Below, piece by piece: positions 13,406 through 24,559 of a stretch of 64,000 nucleotides of DNA; the first letter of the stretch is position 1; every line of letters begins with the position of its first letter. Source of the DNA: Flammula alnicola (Eukaryota; Basidiomycota; Agaricomycetes; Agaricales; Strophariaceae). Below the pieces are notes generated by a model. The model had not been told where the DNA came from, ran no database searches, and saw only the letters and a program-made list of their open reading frames with translations. A program made the position numbers and the translations under genes. The DNA is taken from assembly GCA_015499995.1 (NCBI GenBank), contig JADNRV010000064.1, positions 209,751-273,750 of the forward strand. Direction: 5' to 3'.

Positions 13406-14217
13406 ATGGCACCACGACCATGCGGTAGATTTACTGCATCCGAACCATCGCCATCACCCAAACGAAGACCAGGAGGCACATATGCTGCTCCTACCTCAGA
13501 TGAGGAGTCTAGAGACCCCGCTGTAACAACACCTGCCTTGAGACCCACATATAGCAGGGTAGGCCAAACTGCTCCAAGACCCACACTACGCAGGGAGCCT
13601 GAACGAACAAACCAGATGAACTGTTGAATGAAGACCAACACCAGGATCTTCTTTATCGAACGAACGATTTGTAGACGCTGAAGAAGGCTCACAATCTGAA
13701 GAAACCGACGAACCAGAAGAAACCGAACTGAACCCTCTAGCACTCAGCACCTATGTCTTTGAAAGAAGACCCGAACCCACTTTACCAACCTTTCCTCAAT
13801 TCCTACTTCCTGACTACCTAACGCTAGATATGACCACTGCCACCCTGAAAGAGATCGGACTGAACTGACCAAGCCCATTCAATGGCGATAACCATAAGTA
13901 CCAGAGCTTCATGAAGGATGTGAAGCTATACCTCGAAATCAATAGCAACACATACAACACTGACAAAAAAAAAGATAGGGTTCGTCCTGTCTTTCATGTC
14001 TGAAGGGTCTGCTACCAGCTGGAAGCAACAATTCATTGACTCTAAGACTACTGCCAGTGTCCTCGACCTAGGAACGTGGATGGCCTTCACTACTCAACTC
14101 AACAATGATTTCAAAATCACCGAAGACAAGGCCGACGCACTCGAAGACATTCAATGTCTCAACCAAGGAAACAAAGATGTTGGCTTGTTGAATAAAGCAG
14201 CATTAGCTAGCTGGTGA
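13406..14217 (+). pseudogene. Ty3/gypsy gag remnant
   Basis: After a Ser/Pro/Arg-rich N-terminal segment (13406-13627, ending in a stop), a shifted frame from about 13860 reads FNGDNHKYQSFMKDVKLYL, then FVLSFMSEGSATSWKQQF, then a Trp-centred helix region ending near 14217. This is the order of the gag capsid domain of mushroom gypsy elements: an F.GD block, then LSFM.EG..W..Q, then an F...F.I.D.A..A segment. An in-frame TGA (near 13867) and at least one frameshift (A-run at about 13965-13975) break it. No zinc knuckle, protease or reverse transcriptase follows. It is a truncated, non-functional copy. Confidence 0.7.
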
Positions 14218-15032
14218 GCGACATTCTGCAAATGAACTAGTTGCTTCAATAAGCCAAGAAAGTGAGTGTCAGGGTCAGAAGTCAAATGGAGAATGAGGAT
14301 AGGCTCCTAAAAGAAAATGGGGTAAATAAGCGAAAAGGATTCAAACAATGAGGTTCCAAGGTATACTCGGAAAAATACAAAGCATCTGCCAAAGTATCGA
14401 GGGAAGTGGTAGGAATGGGTCGGAAGGTTACAGGAGAAGACATTGCTGGATATTCAAAGACTGCTGCTCAAAACACGTTCAAATCTGAGTTAAATAACCA
14501 GAGGCGCAGAGTGCCTTTGCTGAATAAGGAAATAGCTAGCACCTGCCCAAAGGGATCAAAAAGGGTCGCATGATGGCAGTGCATGCCAAAAAGGGCAACT
14601 AGCTTGATTGGCGAGCAGTGGAAACACATAACTCTGGCGCGATAATCAGGAGGCACATGAACAAAAAAGACAAAGTCTTAGGCATGAGGCATGGCGAAAT
14701 TGCAAAAAGCAATGCCTCAAGGCAAAAATGCACGAGTTATGATATAGCTAGCTAAATGAATTTTGAGCTAGTTGTAAAGAGTAACTACAGTAGCAATTAA
14801 GAGAGATTCAGCCTAAAAAGCGAATTGAAAAAAGCTAGGAAAGAAGGAGAGGAAAAATAATGAACTTGATGGCAGTTTCAATATTGACTGACACCTTACA
14901 AGGTGGAATAAGGTCGTGGATGATTGACTGAGATGATAAGATACGCGATCTCTGGGAAAACAAAAAGCAAGAAGCTCTTGTTCAGACTCTGCAATTGACG
15001 ATAATATGAAATGTATGTCGGGATGTGCAGTG
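14218..15032 (-). other. Probable distal part of gene G2, cut off by the copia insertion
   Basis: The copia element to the right is flanked by ACATA at 15033-15037 and 33827-33831, so this segment was once joined to 33832 onward, where the first exon of a G-family gene (G2) lies on the minus strand. On the minus strand here an intron-like end (ATTGCAG near 14987) is followed by an open segment. Further down, 14468-14656 is open and contains a CFHC pair and later Cys/His residues, loosely like the Cys cluster of G1. Frames are broken. The link to G2 is inferred from the target duplication. Confidence 0.35.
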
Positions 15033-15037
15033 ACATA

Positions 15038-15355
15038 TAATGAACAAATAACTCAGTACGTGCATATAACGGACTGACATTGTTACTAAGTACCTAATGA
15101 ACAAATAACTAGGTACATAGTCAGTAAAGAATAAACGAAGGTAGTTTACCATGGGGTGCTCACCTCAGTACGTGCATATAACGGACTGAGGGAGCACCAC
15201 GGATATTCTACAGTATATGTAAGGAATAATCTACGGTATGTACCATAGCAACGCGGGAACCCGGAATACCGGAATAAAATAAGACATGTGAAAAGTAAGT
15301 GTTGATCTAATCTAATCAATGTCCGTACACATAAGGTGCAACTAAAACTTCAATA
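15038..15355 (-). repeat. copia 3' LTR
   Basis: A 318-bp LTR. It matches the right-hand LTR with only a few substitutions in the parts I compared (for example GTGCATATAACGG against GTGCGTACAACGG, and TTTACCATG against TTTACTATG), so insertion was recent relative to most of the window. The motif TAATGAACAAATAACT occurs twice (15038 and about 15094), and the block GTACGTGCATATAACGGACTGA also recurs within the LTR. Confidence 0.92.
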
Positions 15356-15364
15356 CTCCCCCTC
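15356..15364 (-). other. copia polypurine tract
   Basis: On the minus strand GAGGGGGAG lies immediately before the 3' LTR and overlaps the TGA stop of the reverse transcriptase-RNase H frame at 15363-15365. This is the expected second-strand priming site. Confidence 0.8.
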
Positions 15365-16640
15365 AAACTGCACGAAGTCCCATTGCAGCTGCGAAATGCT
15401 TCGCTTTCGCACTCGGAAGAGCTTTGGTGAGGACGTCGGCAGTTTGCTCATCAGTCGGACAATAAATGAGCTTGATGGAGCTGGCCTCGATGATGTAACG
15501 AATAAAATGATAGCGAATATTGATATGCTTGGTGCGTGTGTGGTATTGTCCACTGTGGGCGAGCGCAATCGATGACTGATTGTCGCTATAAAGGGTAGTT
15601 GGCTCCGCGGGAACCCCGAAGAGCTCAGTGATGAGGCTGCACATCCACACGGCTTCTTTGACAGCGTGAGTAGTTGCCACGTACTCGCCTTCTGTGGTCG
15701 AAAGAGTCACCAACTCTTGTTTCTTAGACCACCACGACACTGCCCCACCATCCACCATGAACACATAGCCCGAAATTGCATGTCGGTGCTCCTGCAACGC
15801 CCCATCCGCGTCCACGAATCCAACCAGGTCTTGCTCCTTTCCACCATACACCAACTCGAGGTCTCGTGTGCCCTTCAAGTAGCGAAAAATTCGCTTTACG
15901 GCCTCCCAGTGGATCCACGCAGGATTGTCCATGAACTGCGCCACGGTTGACGTCACAAATTTGATGTCTGGCCTTGTGCCTTCCGCGGTGTAGATCAGCG
16001 AGCCTACGGCCTCGCGATATGGGACGTTTCGCATTCGCGCTTTTTCAGTGAGAGTTGTGGGGCATTGGGAGCGTCCGAGAGGCTGATTGGGATCCATAGG
16101 AATCGACGAGGGCTTCAGATCATCGAAATTGAATCGCGTTATGATGGTGTCGATGTATGCGTGCTGGGATAGTGCAATGGTGCCGTTTTCGAGATCGCGA
16201 TTGATCTTGATACCGAGAAGCCAAGTGCATGGGCCAAGGTCAGTAAGTTTGTACTTTTTGTTCATCTGGACCTTGAATTCATTGACCAGGGACTTTGGTT
16301 GTCCAGTTGCCATGCAATCATCGACATGGACTGCTAGGATCACAAAATCGCCGCTTCCTGAGTTGCGAATGAAGACTCCACAGTCGACCTCGACTCTGCG
16401 AAACCCCAAGTCCTCGAGCGCCTTGCTCAAGGATTCATACCAGCTTCGTGCACCCTGCTTCAGCCCATAAAGGGCCTTCTTCAGATGAAGAACATACTGC
16501 TGCGGATTGCTCTGTGCATATCCCTTTGGCTGTTCGAGGTATATAACCTCATCATCTTTCAGCTCGGAATTCAGGAATGCACTGTCGAAGTCGAAACTTT
16601 CGATCGGCCATCCGTTGCGATTTGCGAGGGCCATTAGGAG
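15363..16640 (-). pseudogene. copia reverse transcriptase (C-terminal part) and RNase H
   Basis: The protein starts at MALANRNGWPIESFDFDSAFL, the palm region with the first catalytic Asp. It then contains LAVHVDDCMATG, the copia form of the YxDD box with His in place of Tyr. RNase H follows, with FVDADGA, STTEGEY and LYSDNQSSI supplying the acidic residues and a HTRTKHI motif near the end. It converts element RNA to DNA inside the virus-like particle. It is cut from the upstream part of the same domain by a TGA at 16641-16643 that replaces the codon between SSF and LLMALAN. It is otherwise open to its natural stop next to the polypurine tract. Confidence 0.9.
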
Positions 16641-17365
16641 TCAGAAGGAGGATAGGCGAGCTACGGGGGCATAGGTCTCATTGAAGTCGACGCTGTGGAC
16701 TTGCGTAAATCCACACGCGACAAGACGAGCCTTGTACTTGTTGATCTCGCCAGCGGAGTTCTTCTTGATTTGAAGGACCCACTTGTTGTCGACAACGTTG
16801 GCATTTTCCGGGCGCTTAACAATCTTCCATGTGCCATTGTCCTCGAGCATCTTGAGCTCGAGCTCGATGGCCTGCTTCCACTTCAGCCAATCGGAGCGCT
16901 TCTTTGCTTTGTCGTACATCGGATTCAACCCCTCTGCCGCATCCATCTCAACCGCCATTGCAAACTCCATTGCCTCGAGGATCTCCCCCTCATCCACTAG
17001 ACCAGCCATCCCAATCTCTTCGCCTATGAGCTGCAATTCACGCGGGAAAGCACTCTTTGATGGAAAGTGGTCTGCTACACCCTCTCCGTCCCGAATTGCC
17101 TTAATGTAGGCAGATTCTTTGCGTACACGCTGGCCGCGCCCACCAACTGGCTCTTCGGGCTGCACCAGATCTGCCGGATGCTCATTTTCGACTTGAGCAA
17201 CTTCTCGAGCAGGGTTGGGGTTGGTTCCAGGGGAAACGGGATGCTCGTCTTCATCTCGCTCATCAAGTTTGTCGGCGTCGGTGTTTTTCTCCCCTCAAGT
17301 GGTACGTATTCCACAATTACATCCTCTGTTGGAACAAATTTAACACTTTGCTCCACACCCACAGA
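16641..17365 (-). pseudogene. copia integrase-RT linker and reverse transcriptase N-terminal part
   Basis: The segment runs from the integrase C-terminal region (GVEQSVKFVP just after a TGA at 17366-17368) to the RT fingers (NGTWKIVKRP, NKWVLQIKKN, KARLVACGFTQ, DFNETYAPVARLSSF). A single-base frameshift near the A-run at about 17287-17295 separates the first 70 bases from the rest: past it the sensible reading continues as DKLDERDEDEHPVSPG. The segment ends at the TGA at 16641-16643. Both TGA codons sit where an Arg codon is expected (CGA to TGA, a C-to-T change). Confidence 0.85.
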
Positions 17366-20104
17366 TCACTTTCCGGGCCAATAAATGCGATGCACCCGGC
17401 TCTCTTCGTCGAACCCCACCCACTGACCTTCCTTCGCCCGTCCATCCAGCTTTCCACCACTGGTGTCGTGCACCCAGACTGGGCAACCCCACGGATGCAT
17501 ATTCATGAGATCAGGCTTCGAGCTGGTCAGGAGCTCATACGGCGTCATGTCGCCAAGTGCTCGCATCCACGTGCGGTTCTTCACGTAGACCGCATGCATT
17601 AGCGCCTCGCCCCAGAGGAATTTGGGCAGGCCACTGTCATGGAGCATAGCGCAGACTTTCTCAATGAGGGTTCGATTTAGGCGCTCAGTGACGCCGTTGT
17701 ACTCGGGGGTATCATGGACAGTGAGTTGGCGCACAATGCCGTGCTCCTTGAGCCAGGTGTCGAATTCGGTGCTTCGAAATTCGCCGCCGCGGTCGGTGTG
17801 AAAGACTTTGATGCGTGCGCCATACTGGGTCTCGAGCCAAGCCTCGAAGTGCCGAAAGGAGTCGAAGGCCTCGTCCTTCTTACGAAGAAGGTAAATGACT
17901 GTAAAACGACTCCAGTCATCTGTGAAACTGATGTAATAGGTCTTCCTATTTATTGTCTCCACAGATGCTGGCCCCCAAATATCAGAATGGATCTCGTCAC
18001 CCACCGCCGCTGCCCTCTCACCCTCTCGCTCCTTCTGGATGGGCTTCCGATGCCCCTTCCCCCATTCACATGATGCACAGAAGGATGGTTTGCTCTCTGT
18101 GTCAAGCTCGACCCCCGTCACTAGCCCTTTCTCCACTAATCGACGTGCTGCCTCATGCGACACATGGCCCAATCGACGATGCAATTCATCGATTGTCAGC
18201 AGTTCCTTTACCCGCCCCGAATAACCTGCGGTCTCAGGTCGAGCGTTGTACACGCGATACAGCCCCTGGCTGACCTTGATCCTTGCAATTTGCTGTTTAC
18301 AGTTGTCAAAGATGCGGCAGTAGTCGTCTAAGAACATGACTGCTGATCCGGATTTCGCAATGCGGCTGATGGAGACTAGGGTTACCCCCATGCTAGGGGC
18401 ATAGAGGACATCCTTCAAGAGGATCTTCGAGGTCAAATTGCCATTCGGAAGGGTAATGAACATGTCGCCTTTTCCGACAGCGTGGAAAGCGCATTTGTCG
18501 GCGGCGGTAATGGGCTTTGGCTCAATTTCGACGTAGTTCGTGAATCGATGACGGTGGCCAGACATGTGGCGTGAAGCGCCTGAGTCGTACAGATCAATGT
18601 TGACTAGCTGGTTCCCAAGCCCACCGTTGGTGAGTTCGGCAGCTCTGAATGTCGTAGTGTATGCAGCATCTGTGTCGGGCATGGGAATGAACAAGGGTGA
18701 GTCTTCAGCGTCTAGTTTTATAGCTTCTTCAGCTAACGAGGTGACAAAATCTTGCAGAGACTCCTCGCGGTCAGCGCCGCCCTCCGAGTCAGTCTCGGAA
18801 AAGCAATTGAGCTCGCCCTCGGACTCGGAATCAGAGTCTTCTGCTGGTGCATGGAAATGGTGACATGTATTGTCGAAAAGCGGCTCATCATTGTCCTCCC
18901 CATCAGCTTCATCCTCGGAATCAGATGCATCTTGGAGACCAGGCATATCAGGATCGTTGTCATCGATATCGTCGATTAACTCGTATTCTTCGAGAGGAAA
19001 GAGATGGATGTTGGGGTTTGGTGGTGGCTCGTTGGCTTCCATCTCGCGGATAATGCTCCAGCTCTCCTCGTTGAGCCTTTCAGCCTCCGCCGCAATCTCA
19101 TCCTCAGGCATCTGCCTGATCCTCGCAAGCTCTGCGAGAAGGTCTTCGTCTTCCTCCCATATAGCCATCCAGGTTGCCGCGGGCTCGCTATCCTTAGCCG
19201 AGGTGCTCGCGGCGGCCTCCTTTGGCTTTTCCTTCTCCTTTCCCTTGCCCTTCGGACCCTGCCCCTCCTTTCCGCCACCCTTCTCCCAGCAATCGGCCTT
19301 CACATGGCCACGCTTCTTGCAATTGAAGCATTCAACACTGCACTTGAAACTGCCAGTGTGTTTCTTCCCCTTGCCGCCATCGTTGGAGTAAAACGCGACA
19401 TTATTGTCAGCCTTCTTCGAGGCCTTCGAGCCCAAACTGCGACGGTCGTACTCTTCGGTCACTGTCTGCATGAGCTCATCGGGGGACAATGTGGTACCAA
19501 GAACGCTGGATGTTGCGTTCACGGCAGAGATATAGGGGTCAAAGGAAGATGGCAACGAGCCCATGATAATGGCATAGAAATCATCATCGGAAGGTGGCTG
19601 CCCCATTGCGGCAAGATCCTCGCGCATCGTGCGCAGCTTCGTGAAATGAGCTCGCACATCGCCCTTCTCAGCACACCGCTCCTGCTGAAGTCGACGTCGG
19701 AGATCCACGGAAACCATCTGGGATTTATTCTCAAAGTCGTTCGCAAGTGCTTCCCAGATCTCACGCGCAGTTGGCTTGCCGTGGATCTTCATAAATTGTG
19801 AGTCCGTAATCGTCGCAGCTATCTGATGCTTGACGGTTGCTTCTCCTGCCTTCCAGGTTTTGAGTTCCTTCTTCCATGCATCCTCGGCTCTGATCTCGTC
19901 AGCAGTGAGGGTCTGGTTTGCACCAGTGCGTTTGACGGGATCAGGTGGTGCGACCTCGGAGCCATCGATATGCTCCAGAAGGCCATGTGCATCGATAGCC
20001 CATGAAAAACGGTCTTTGTATATGACCCAGTTAGTGCCGGCTTCATCGAGCTTCGGGATCTTCATGAGGGTGAAGTCCTCATTGGTTTTTGAGGTGGTAG
20101 ACAT
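17366..20104 (-). CDS. copia Gag-protease-integrase polyprotein, 912 aa
   Basis: Gag capsid-like (UBN2-type) region at about residues 20-220. CCHC zinc knuckle C259-x2-C262-x4-H267-x4-C272. Acidic linker at about 310-480. Aspartic protease with DSG at 507-509. Integrase zinc-binding region around 643-680 (HRRLGH...CASC). DDE core D708, D771, E807 with exactly 35 residues between the second Asp and the Glu. Gag packages the RNA, protease matures the particle, and integrase inserts the cDNA. All catalytic residues are present. The frame ends prematurely at a TGA (17366-17368) just after HRIYWPGK, so RT is not reached by simple translation. The start at 20104 is the first ATG, about 80 bases from the primer-binding site. 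Confidence 0.93.
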   Translation of the reverse strand: MSTTSKTNEDFTLMKIPKLDEAGTNWVIYKDRFSWAIDAHGLLEHIDGSEVAPPDPVKRTGANQTLTADEIRAEDAWKKELKTWKAGEATVKHQIAATITDSQFMKIHGKPTAREIWEALANDFENKSQMVSVDLRRRLQQERCAEKGDVRAHFTKLRTMREDLAAMGQPPSDDDFYAIIMGSLPSSFDPYISAVNATSSVLGTTLSPDELMQTVTEEYDRRSLGSKASKKADNNVAFYSNDGGKGKKHTGSFKCSVECFNCKKRGHVKADCWEKGGGKEGQGPKGKGKEKEKPKEAAASTSAKDSEPAATWMAIWEEDEDLLAELARIRQMPEDEIAAEAERLNEESWSIIREMEANEPPPNPNIHLFPLEEYELIDDIDDNDPDMPGLQDASDSEDEADGEDNDEPLFDNTCHHFHAPAEDSDSESEGELNCFSETDSEGGADREESLQDFVTSLAEEAIKLDAEDSPLFIPMPDTDAAYTTTFRAAELTNGGLGNQLVNIDLYDSGASRHMSGHRHRFTNYVEIEPKPITAADKCAFHAVGKGDMFITLPNGNLTSKILLKDVLYAPSMGVTLVSISRIAKSGSAVMFLDDYCRIFDNCKQQIARIKVSQGLYRVYNARPETAGYSGRVKELLTIDELHRRLGHVSHEAARRLVEKGLVTGVELDTESKPSFCASCEWGKGHRKPIQKEREGERAAAVGDEIHSDIWGPASVETINRKTYYISFTDDWSRFTVIYLLRKKDEAFDSFRHFEAWLETQYGARIKVFHTDRGGEFRSTEFDTWLKEHGIVRQLTVHDTPEYNGVTERLNRTLIEKVCAMLHDSGLPKFLWGEALMHAVYVKNRTWMRALGDMTPYELLTSSKPDLMNMHPWGCPVWVHDTSGGKLDGRAKEGQWVGFDEESRVHRIYWPGK

Positions 20105-20180
20105 GGTTGACAGTAGATAGAGAATTTGAAGTGAGGTCAGGTAAGATTTTGCGAGTGAAAATTGTTCGGTTAGCAGTGGA

Positions 20181-20197
20181 ACTCGGGGCCCATAACC
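20181..20197 (-). promoter_or_regulatory. copia primer-binding site, half-tRNA-iMet type
   Basis: The minus strand reads GGTTATGGGCCCCGAGT directly after the end of the 5' LTR (TTCATTA). GGTTATGGGCCC is complementary to the anticodon stem-loop of initiator tRNA-Met rather than to a tRNA 3' end. It is the same type of site that Drosophila copia uses with a cleaved half-tRNA primer. Confidence 0.8.
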
Positions 20198-20329
20198 TAA
20201 TGAACAAATAACTCAGTACGTGCGTACAACGGACTGACATTGTTACTAAGTACCTAATGAACAAATAACTAGGTACATAGTCAGTAAAGAATAAACGAAG
20301 GTAGTTTACTATGGGGTGCTCACCTCAGT
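20198..20329 (-). repeat. copia 5' LTR, segment 1
   Basis: First 132 bp (plus-strand view) of the right LTR. It aligns with 15038-15169 of the left LTR until the hAT insertion. Its last eight bases, ACCTCAGT, are the hAT target duplication. Confidence 0.93.
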
Positions 20330-20339
20330 TAGGGTTCTG

Positions 20340-20450
20340 CACGGGTTGGGCAAACCCGTACAGGTAGCGGGTACGGGTAGGTATGGGTAGGGTACGGGTA
20401 GACATTTGCCTACCCGCAACCCATGCATACCCCCGGCAACTAAACAGCTT
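20340..20450 (+). repeat. hAT left subterminal repeats
   Basis: Several copies of GGGTACGGGTA-like motifs and complementary ACCCGCAACCC motifs lie directly inside the left terminal inverted repeat. Similar clusters bind transposase in other hAT elements. Confidence 0.75.
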
Positions 20451-22337
20451 AAAATCTTATGTAAACAAGGGCTGTGCAGTACCAAGCCACCCATTCATTC
20501 AGATTAGATAACAGTGGGACGGAAAATTGTTAATCTCTCTGATATGGCTGACGACGGCGAGACTACTACGCGCTCAGGTCGCAAGCCGATTATTTCGTTC
20601 AAACGCAAGGCCATTGACACTCTGAAGGATCTCCTATCACCTAAAAAGAAGAAAACGAATCCGACAAAGAAGGCATCATCAAAAAAAGCACCAACTAAGA
20701 CTGCTACGGCCGCTAAGCCAAAAGAAGTTGCGGGGCTGACAACCGCCAAGAACACGCCTACGAATAAAGTAGATCTTTTAACTGTGAATGAAAATAATAT
20801 TAATTCTTCACTTTCTAGACTCCCTCGACAGGCGATAGCACACCTGTTGCTTCCAAAGATTCTTCCCGTCAACTGAGTGTTGTTGATGTTGATGATGACG
20901 AGGACAGTGACGACGAGGTGCAGGTGATTGAGGAGGAAGAGGAGGCATCAGAAGCCGAGCTCGGTGAGGTCCTGTCAATGCTAATAGCTATACATGAGTT
21001 GACGAAATATACAGAGAGACTCAAAGAAGATTGGAACACACCAATATATGCATTCTTTCATCCCATTCCCAAAATCGGCTATGAAAAAGGTTGCTGCTAT
21101 CATGAGTTCAAGTGCTTTGCTTCAGGGTGCAGCAAATCTGTGCGCCGTTTCCTTGACAAAAAGGATGCAAAGTCAACGAGCAATCTTCACAAACACGCGA
21201 AGATCTGTTGGGGAGAAGAAACTGTCAAGGCTGCGACGCAGGCTGGAGATGTCGAATCTGCTCGTGAAACACTGTCAAAATCCAGAGACGGGTCAGTCGC
21301 AGCAGCCTTTGAAGTTAAAGGCAAAGGTAAAGCTACATACTCACATCGTCAACATACAAAAACCGAGACAAGGTAAGTGTCATCATCATATATTGATATT
21401 GCATACTAAGAATGATATTGAGGGCTGAGATTGTTCGATGGATCTCAGAGAATGGACGACCTTTCAACATCGTCAGTGATCGCGGTTTCAAAAAGCTAAT
21501 GAAGACTGGAAGACCCGAGTATTACCTGCCGTCGCCTGCAACTGTTTCTCGGGATGTACGTGTGGTATTTGCACGCTCTCGTCAGCGTATAGCTGCTATG
21601 CTTCAGGTATGTACATCAATTTGACATCCGTATGATCTATGATAACACAACTTACTAGAAACATGACGGAAAACTTCATTTCGCAACGGACGCCTGGACT
21701 TCTCCTAACCATCATGCTTACGTAGCTGTTACGGCTCATTTCGAGCACAAGGGTGAGGCAGTATGTCTGATTCTAGATGTCGTCGAGGTTGCAAAGGTTT
21801 TTAGTAGAATCTTTATCAATCACAAACATAAAATCAACTTACCATCTTACAGTCTCACAGCGGAATTAACCTGGCTATCGCCTTCGCGGAAATCCTCAAA
21901 GAATTTGGTATCGCTGATAAGGTATTTAGTTTATACAATATGAGGAGGCAAAGCACTCACAGGTCTTCAGGTCCTCAGTATCACCTGCGACAATGTGTCA
22001 AATAACGATGTCATGATTGACAAACTTGAGGAGCTTCTTCCAGAGTTCTCGAAGGTCAATCACACACGCTGCTTCCTTCACGTTATCAATTTGGTATCAA
22101 AGATGACAATAAAACAATTTGATGTACAAAAGAAAGCCACTGGGGAAGTTAGCGACGAGGAAGACGAAGATATTCGTGAGCTTGCTGGGGATTTGGCATA
22201 TGACAGTGAGGAGCGTCAGACACGCGAGGGTCTTCTTGAAGAATCCCTTACTGGAGAGGTCAGCACGGATGATGATGTTACTGGTTGGATTGATGAGATG
22301 GTGGCGTTATCAGCTGTTGATCGTGCGGCCTTACAAG

Positions 22338-23640
22338 CACCTGTAGTCGCTGGTCTCATGTATGATTCCTAGGCTGTGGGCTAACTACGTTATACATTTA
22401 TAGCGGGTTTGGGCCGCTTAGGCCACTGCCTAAGGCCATGTATATACTATATACAATGTGCCGGGGTGCCGGAACAGGTTGTGTGGTCATTGCTGGGGGC
22501 GGGCAGTAGTAAACATGGGTCAACAATGCAGGAAATGGTGTCCGGGACTGTATTTTGGGTGCTGCTCATCGTTGGGGGTGCCTTTAGGCACGGGAAAAAT
22601 TCCAATGGCATCTATAAATATATTCTGATATTATGCAGGTATTTGCGCGCCTCTAGGGGGGCGGGAATGGGTGGATTGGGGCCGGCAGGTTTGGATGACG
22701 GTCCCATTTGGGGCGGGGCTGATGGTAAATACCTGTCAACAATGCAGGAAATGATGTCCGGGGTTGTATTTTGGGTGCTGCTCGTCGTCGGGGGCGGTTT
22801 TCGGTGGGGAAAAAATACCATTGTGTAGCCCTGATTTTTCTCTATCCAAATCCGTCATATGCGCACCCTATAGGGGGCGGGACGGGGTGGATTTGAAAGG
22901 ATGACTTTGGATGACGTTCTAAAAATAACTGGTATTTCCGGAAGAGCATCATTTCTGTGACATCATGTTCCTGCTGATCTATTTTAAGTTATAGGCACTG
23001 CTAATCTATTCTTAGTGCCATGCATCTAAGCAACCATATTTCCGATGCGGTTTGGGGCGGGGCTAATGGTAAATAGATGTCAACAATGCAGGATTTAATG
23101 CTCGGCGTTGTATTTTGGCTTGTGCTCGTCGTTGGGGGCGGTTTCAGGCGGGGAAAAATCCAATGGGGTCTAATAATATATTGCTACCTATTGCCGCCCT
23201 TTGCGCACCTCACGGGGGGCGGGGATGGGTGGATTGACGATGATGATTTTGGATGACATTCTAAAATTAGATGGAAAGCGCCTCAGTGTGATATTTTTAG
23301 ACACCAGCGCTTGTGCCTGGTTCGTTATCTATAGATTGGATAACCAGAAAGCGCCCCAGCTTGATATTTTTAGATGCAGACGCTCGTGCAGCTATCTCTG
23401 TTATCTGTTGATTAGATGCTTTCTATTACTCCCACACCACTACATTTTTAAAAATAGACACGGTTCATGTTGGCCTGCTGTCTCTATGCTCAAAAATCTC
23501 AGGTAAAAGAATTAAATAGAATACTGTGAATACATTTGAACTGTGCTATGTACTGGGCATAAGGTGTACAACAAATAAAATAAGATGCAGGAGTGAAACG
23601 AGGATAAGTGAGCAAGGAGGGCGCATGTCGACGTGAGTAA
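22338..23640. repeat. E1 left arm: subterminal repeats
   Basis: A unit of about 220 bp recurs about three times. Its most conserved part, CAACAATGCAGGA..TG...., is followed by TGTATTTTGGGTGCTGCTCG and a GGGGGCGG stretch, at about 22520, 22738 and 23078. Each unit also carries GGGCGGG.ATGGGTGGATT and a GGGGCGGGGCTGATGGTAAAT block. The whole arm reappears inverted at 26880-29502 and, diverged, in E2. Confidence 0.8.
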
Positions 23641-24430
23641 CGCACGTCGTTGCCTCTCCTGCTGCTGCTCATCCTCGTTCTCCTCCTTGTCGTCGCATCG
23701 CCGCTGCCGCCCTCCCACCTCGTTGTCGGCGCCATAACAGAGTAGCAACAGCGGTTGTGCTGCTGGCGCTCCGCCCACCTCGTCGCCGTCGCCGTACTGA
23801 GCAGCAGCAGCCGTCGTGCTGCTCCCATCTCGCCGTCATCGTCGCATGCCAGTGATAGCCATCGGGCTGGTGCTCCTCCCACCTCGACGTTGTCGCCGTA
23901 TCTGAGCAGCGGAAGTGGGCGCTGCGGCTGCTCCCACCTCATCGTCGCCGCCATAACAGAGCAGCACCAGCAGCGGTCGTGCTGGTGGTGATGCTTCCAT
24001 CCCGTCGTCGCCGTATCCGAGCAGCAACGGACGTGCTGCTGCTCCTCCCACCTCGTCATCGTCGTCGAATCCCAGCGGCAGCCATCGTGCTGCGGGTGCT
24101 CCTCCCACCTCGCCGTCGTCGATGTATCCGAGCAGCAGCAATGGGCGCTGCTGCTGCTCGTCGTCGTCACCGTATCCAAGCAGCGGCAGCGATCGTGCTG
24201 CCACTTGTTGTCGCCGTATCCGAGCAGCTGCAGTGGGCGCTGCCGCTGCTGCTGCTGCTCCCACCTTGCCGTCGCCGTATACGAGCAGCAGCAGCAGCCG
24301 TCGTGCTGCTGCTGCTGCTCCCACCTCCTCCTCCTCGCTGTATCCGTACACGAGCAGCAGCGCGGCCGCTGCTGCTGCTCCTGCTTCCATCTCGTCGCCG
24401 TCGTCGTATCAGAAAGAGACGACGACCGTT
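23640..24430. repeat. E1 left hairpin-unit array
   Basis: About thirteen tandem units of roughly 57-60 bp, GC-rich. Each contains an inverted repeat of the type GCAGCAGCAG-CACGACGG-CTGCTGCTGC (seen here as its complement), separated by CTCCCACCTCGTCGTC...GTAT. Long apparent reading frames through it are artefacts of the triplet pattern. Confidence 0.8.
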
Positions 24431-24533
24431 GAAAGGTCGTCGTTATCACGACATCTTGCCTATGGGTTGGGTAAGTGAGGGGATGGAGAGAGGAAGAGCA
24501 GAAAACGAATCGAGTCATACGACTCGATTCGTT
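24419..24533. repeat. E1 left palindrome cassette
   Basis: An ACGACGACC-GTTGAAA-GGTCGTCGT hairpin at 24419-24443 is followed by a 30-bp near-perfect palindrome at 24504-24533 built on AACGAATCGAGTC. The pair reappears inverted at 25883-25912 and about 25971-25998. Confidence 0.8.
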
Positions 24534-24559
24534 GCGCACCGGGTGGGTCTCCCTCTACC

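Noticed and set aside
20329..20335. Telomere-like TTAGGG
   Set aside because: A single copy, formed by the last T of the target duplication plus the TAGGG start of the hAT terminal repeat.
22636..22828. A 60-codon open frame (MGGL...GGADGKYLSTMQEM type) recurring in E1 and E2 arms
   Set aside because: It follows the subterminal DNA repeat exactly and is conserved as DNA in both arms. Nothing shows selection on the protein.
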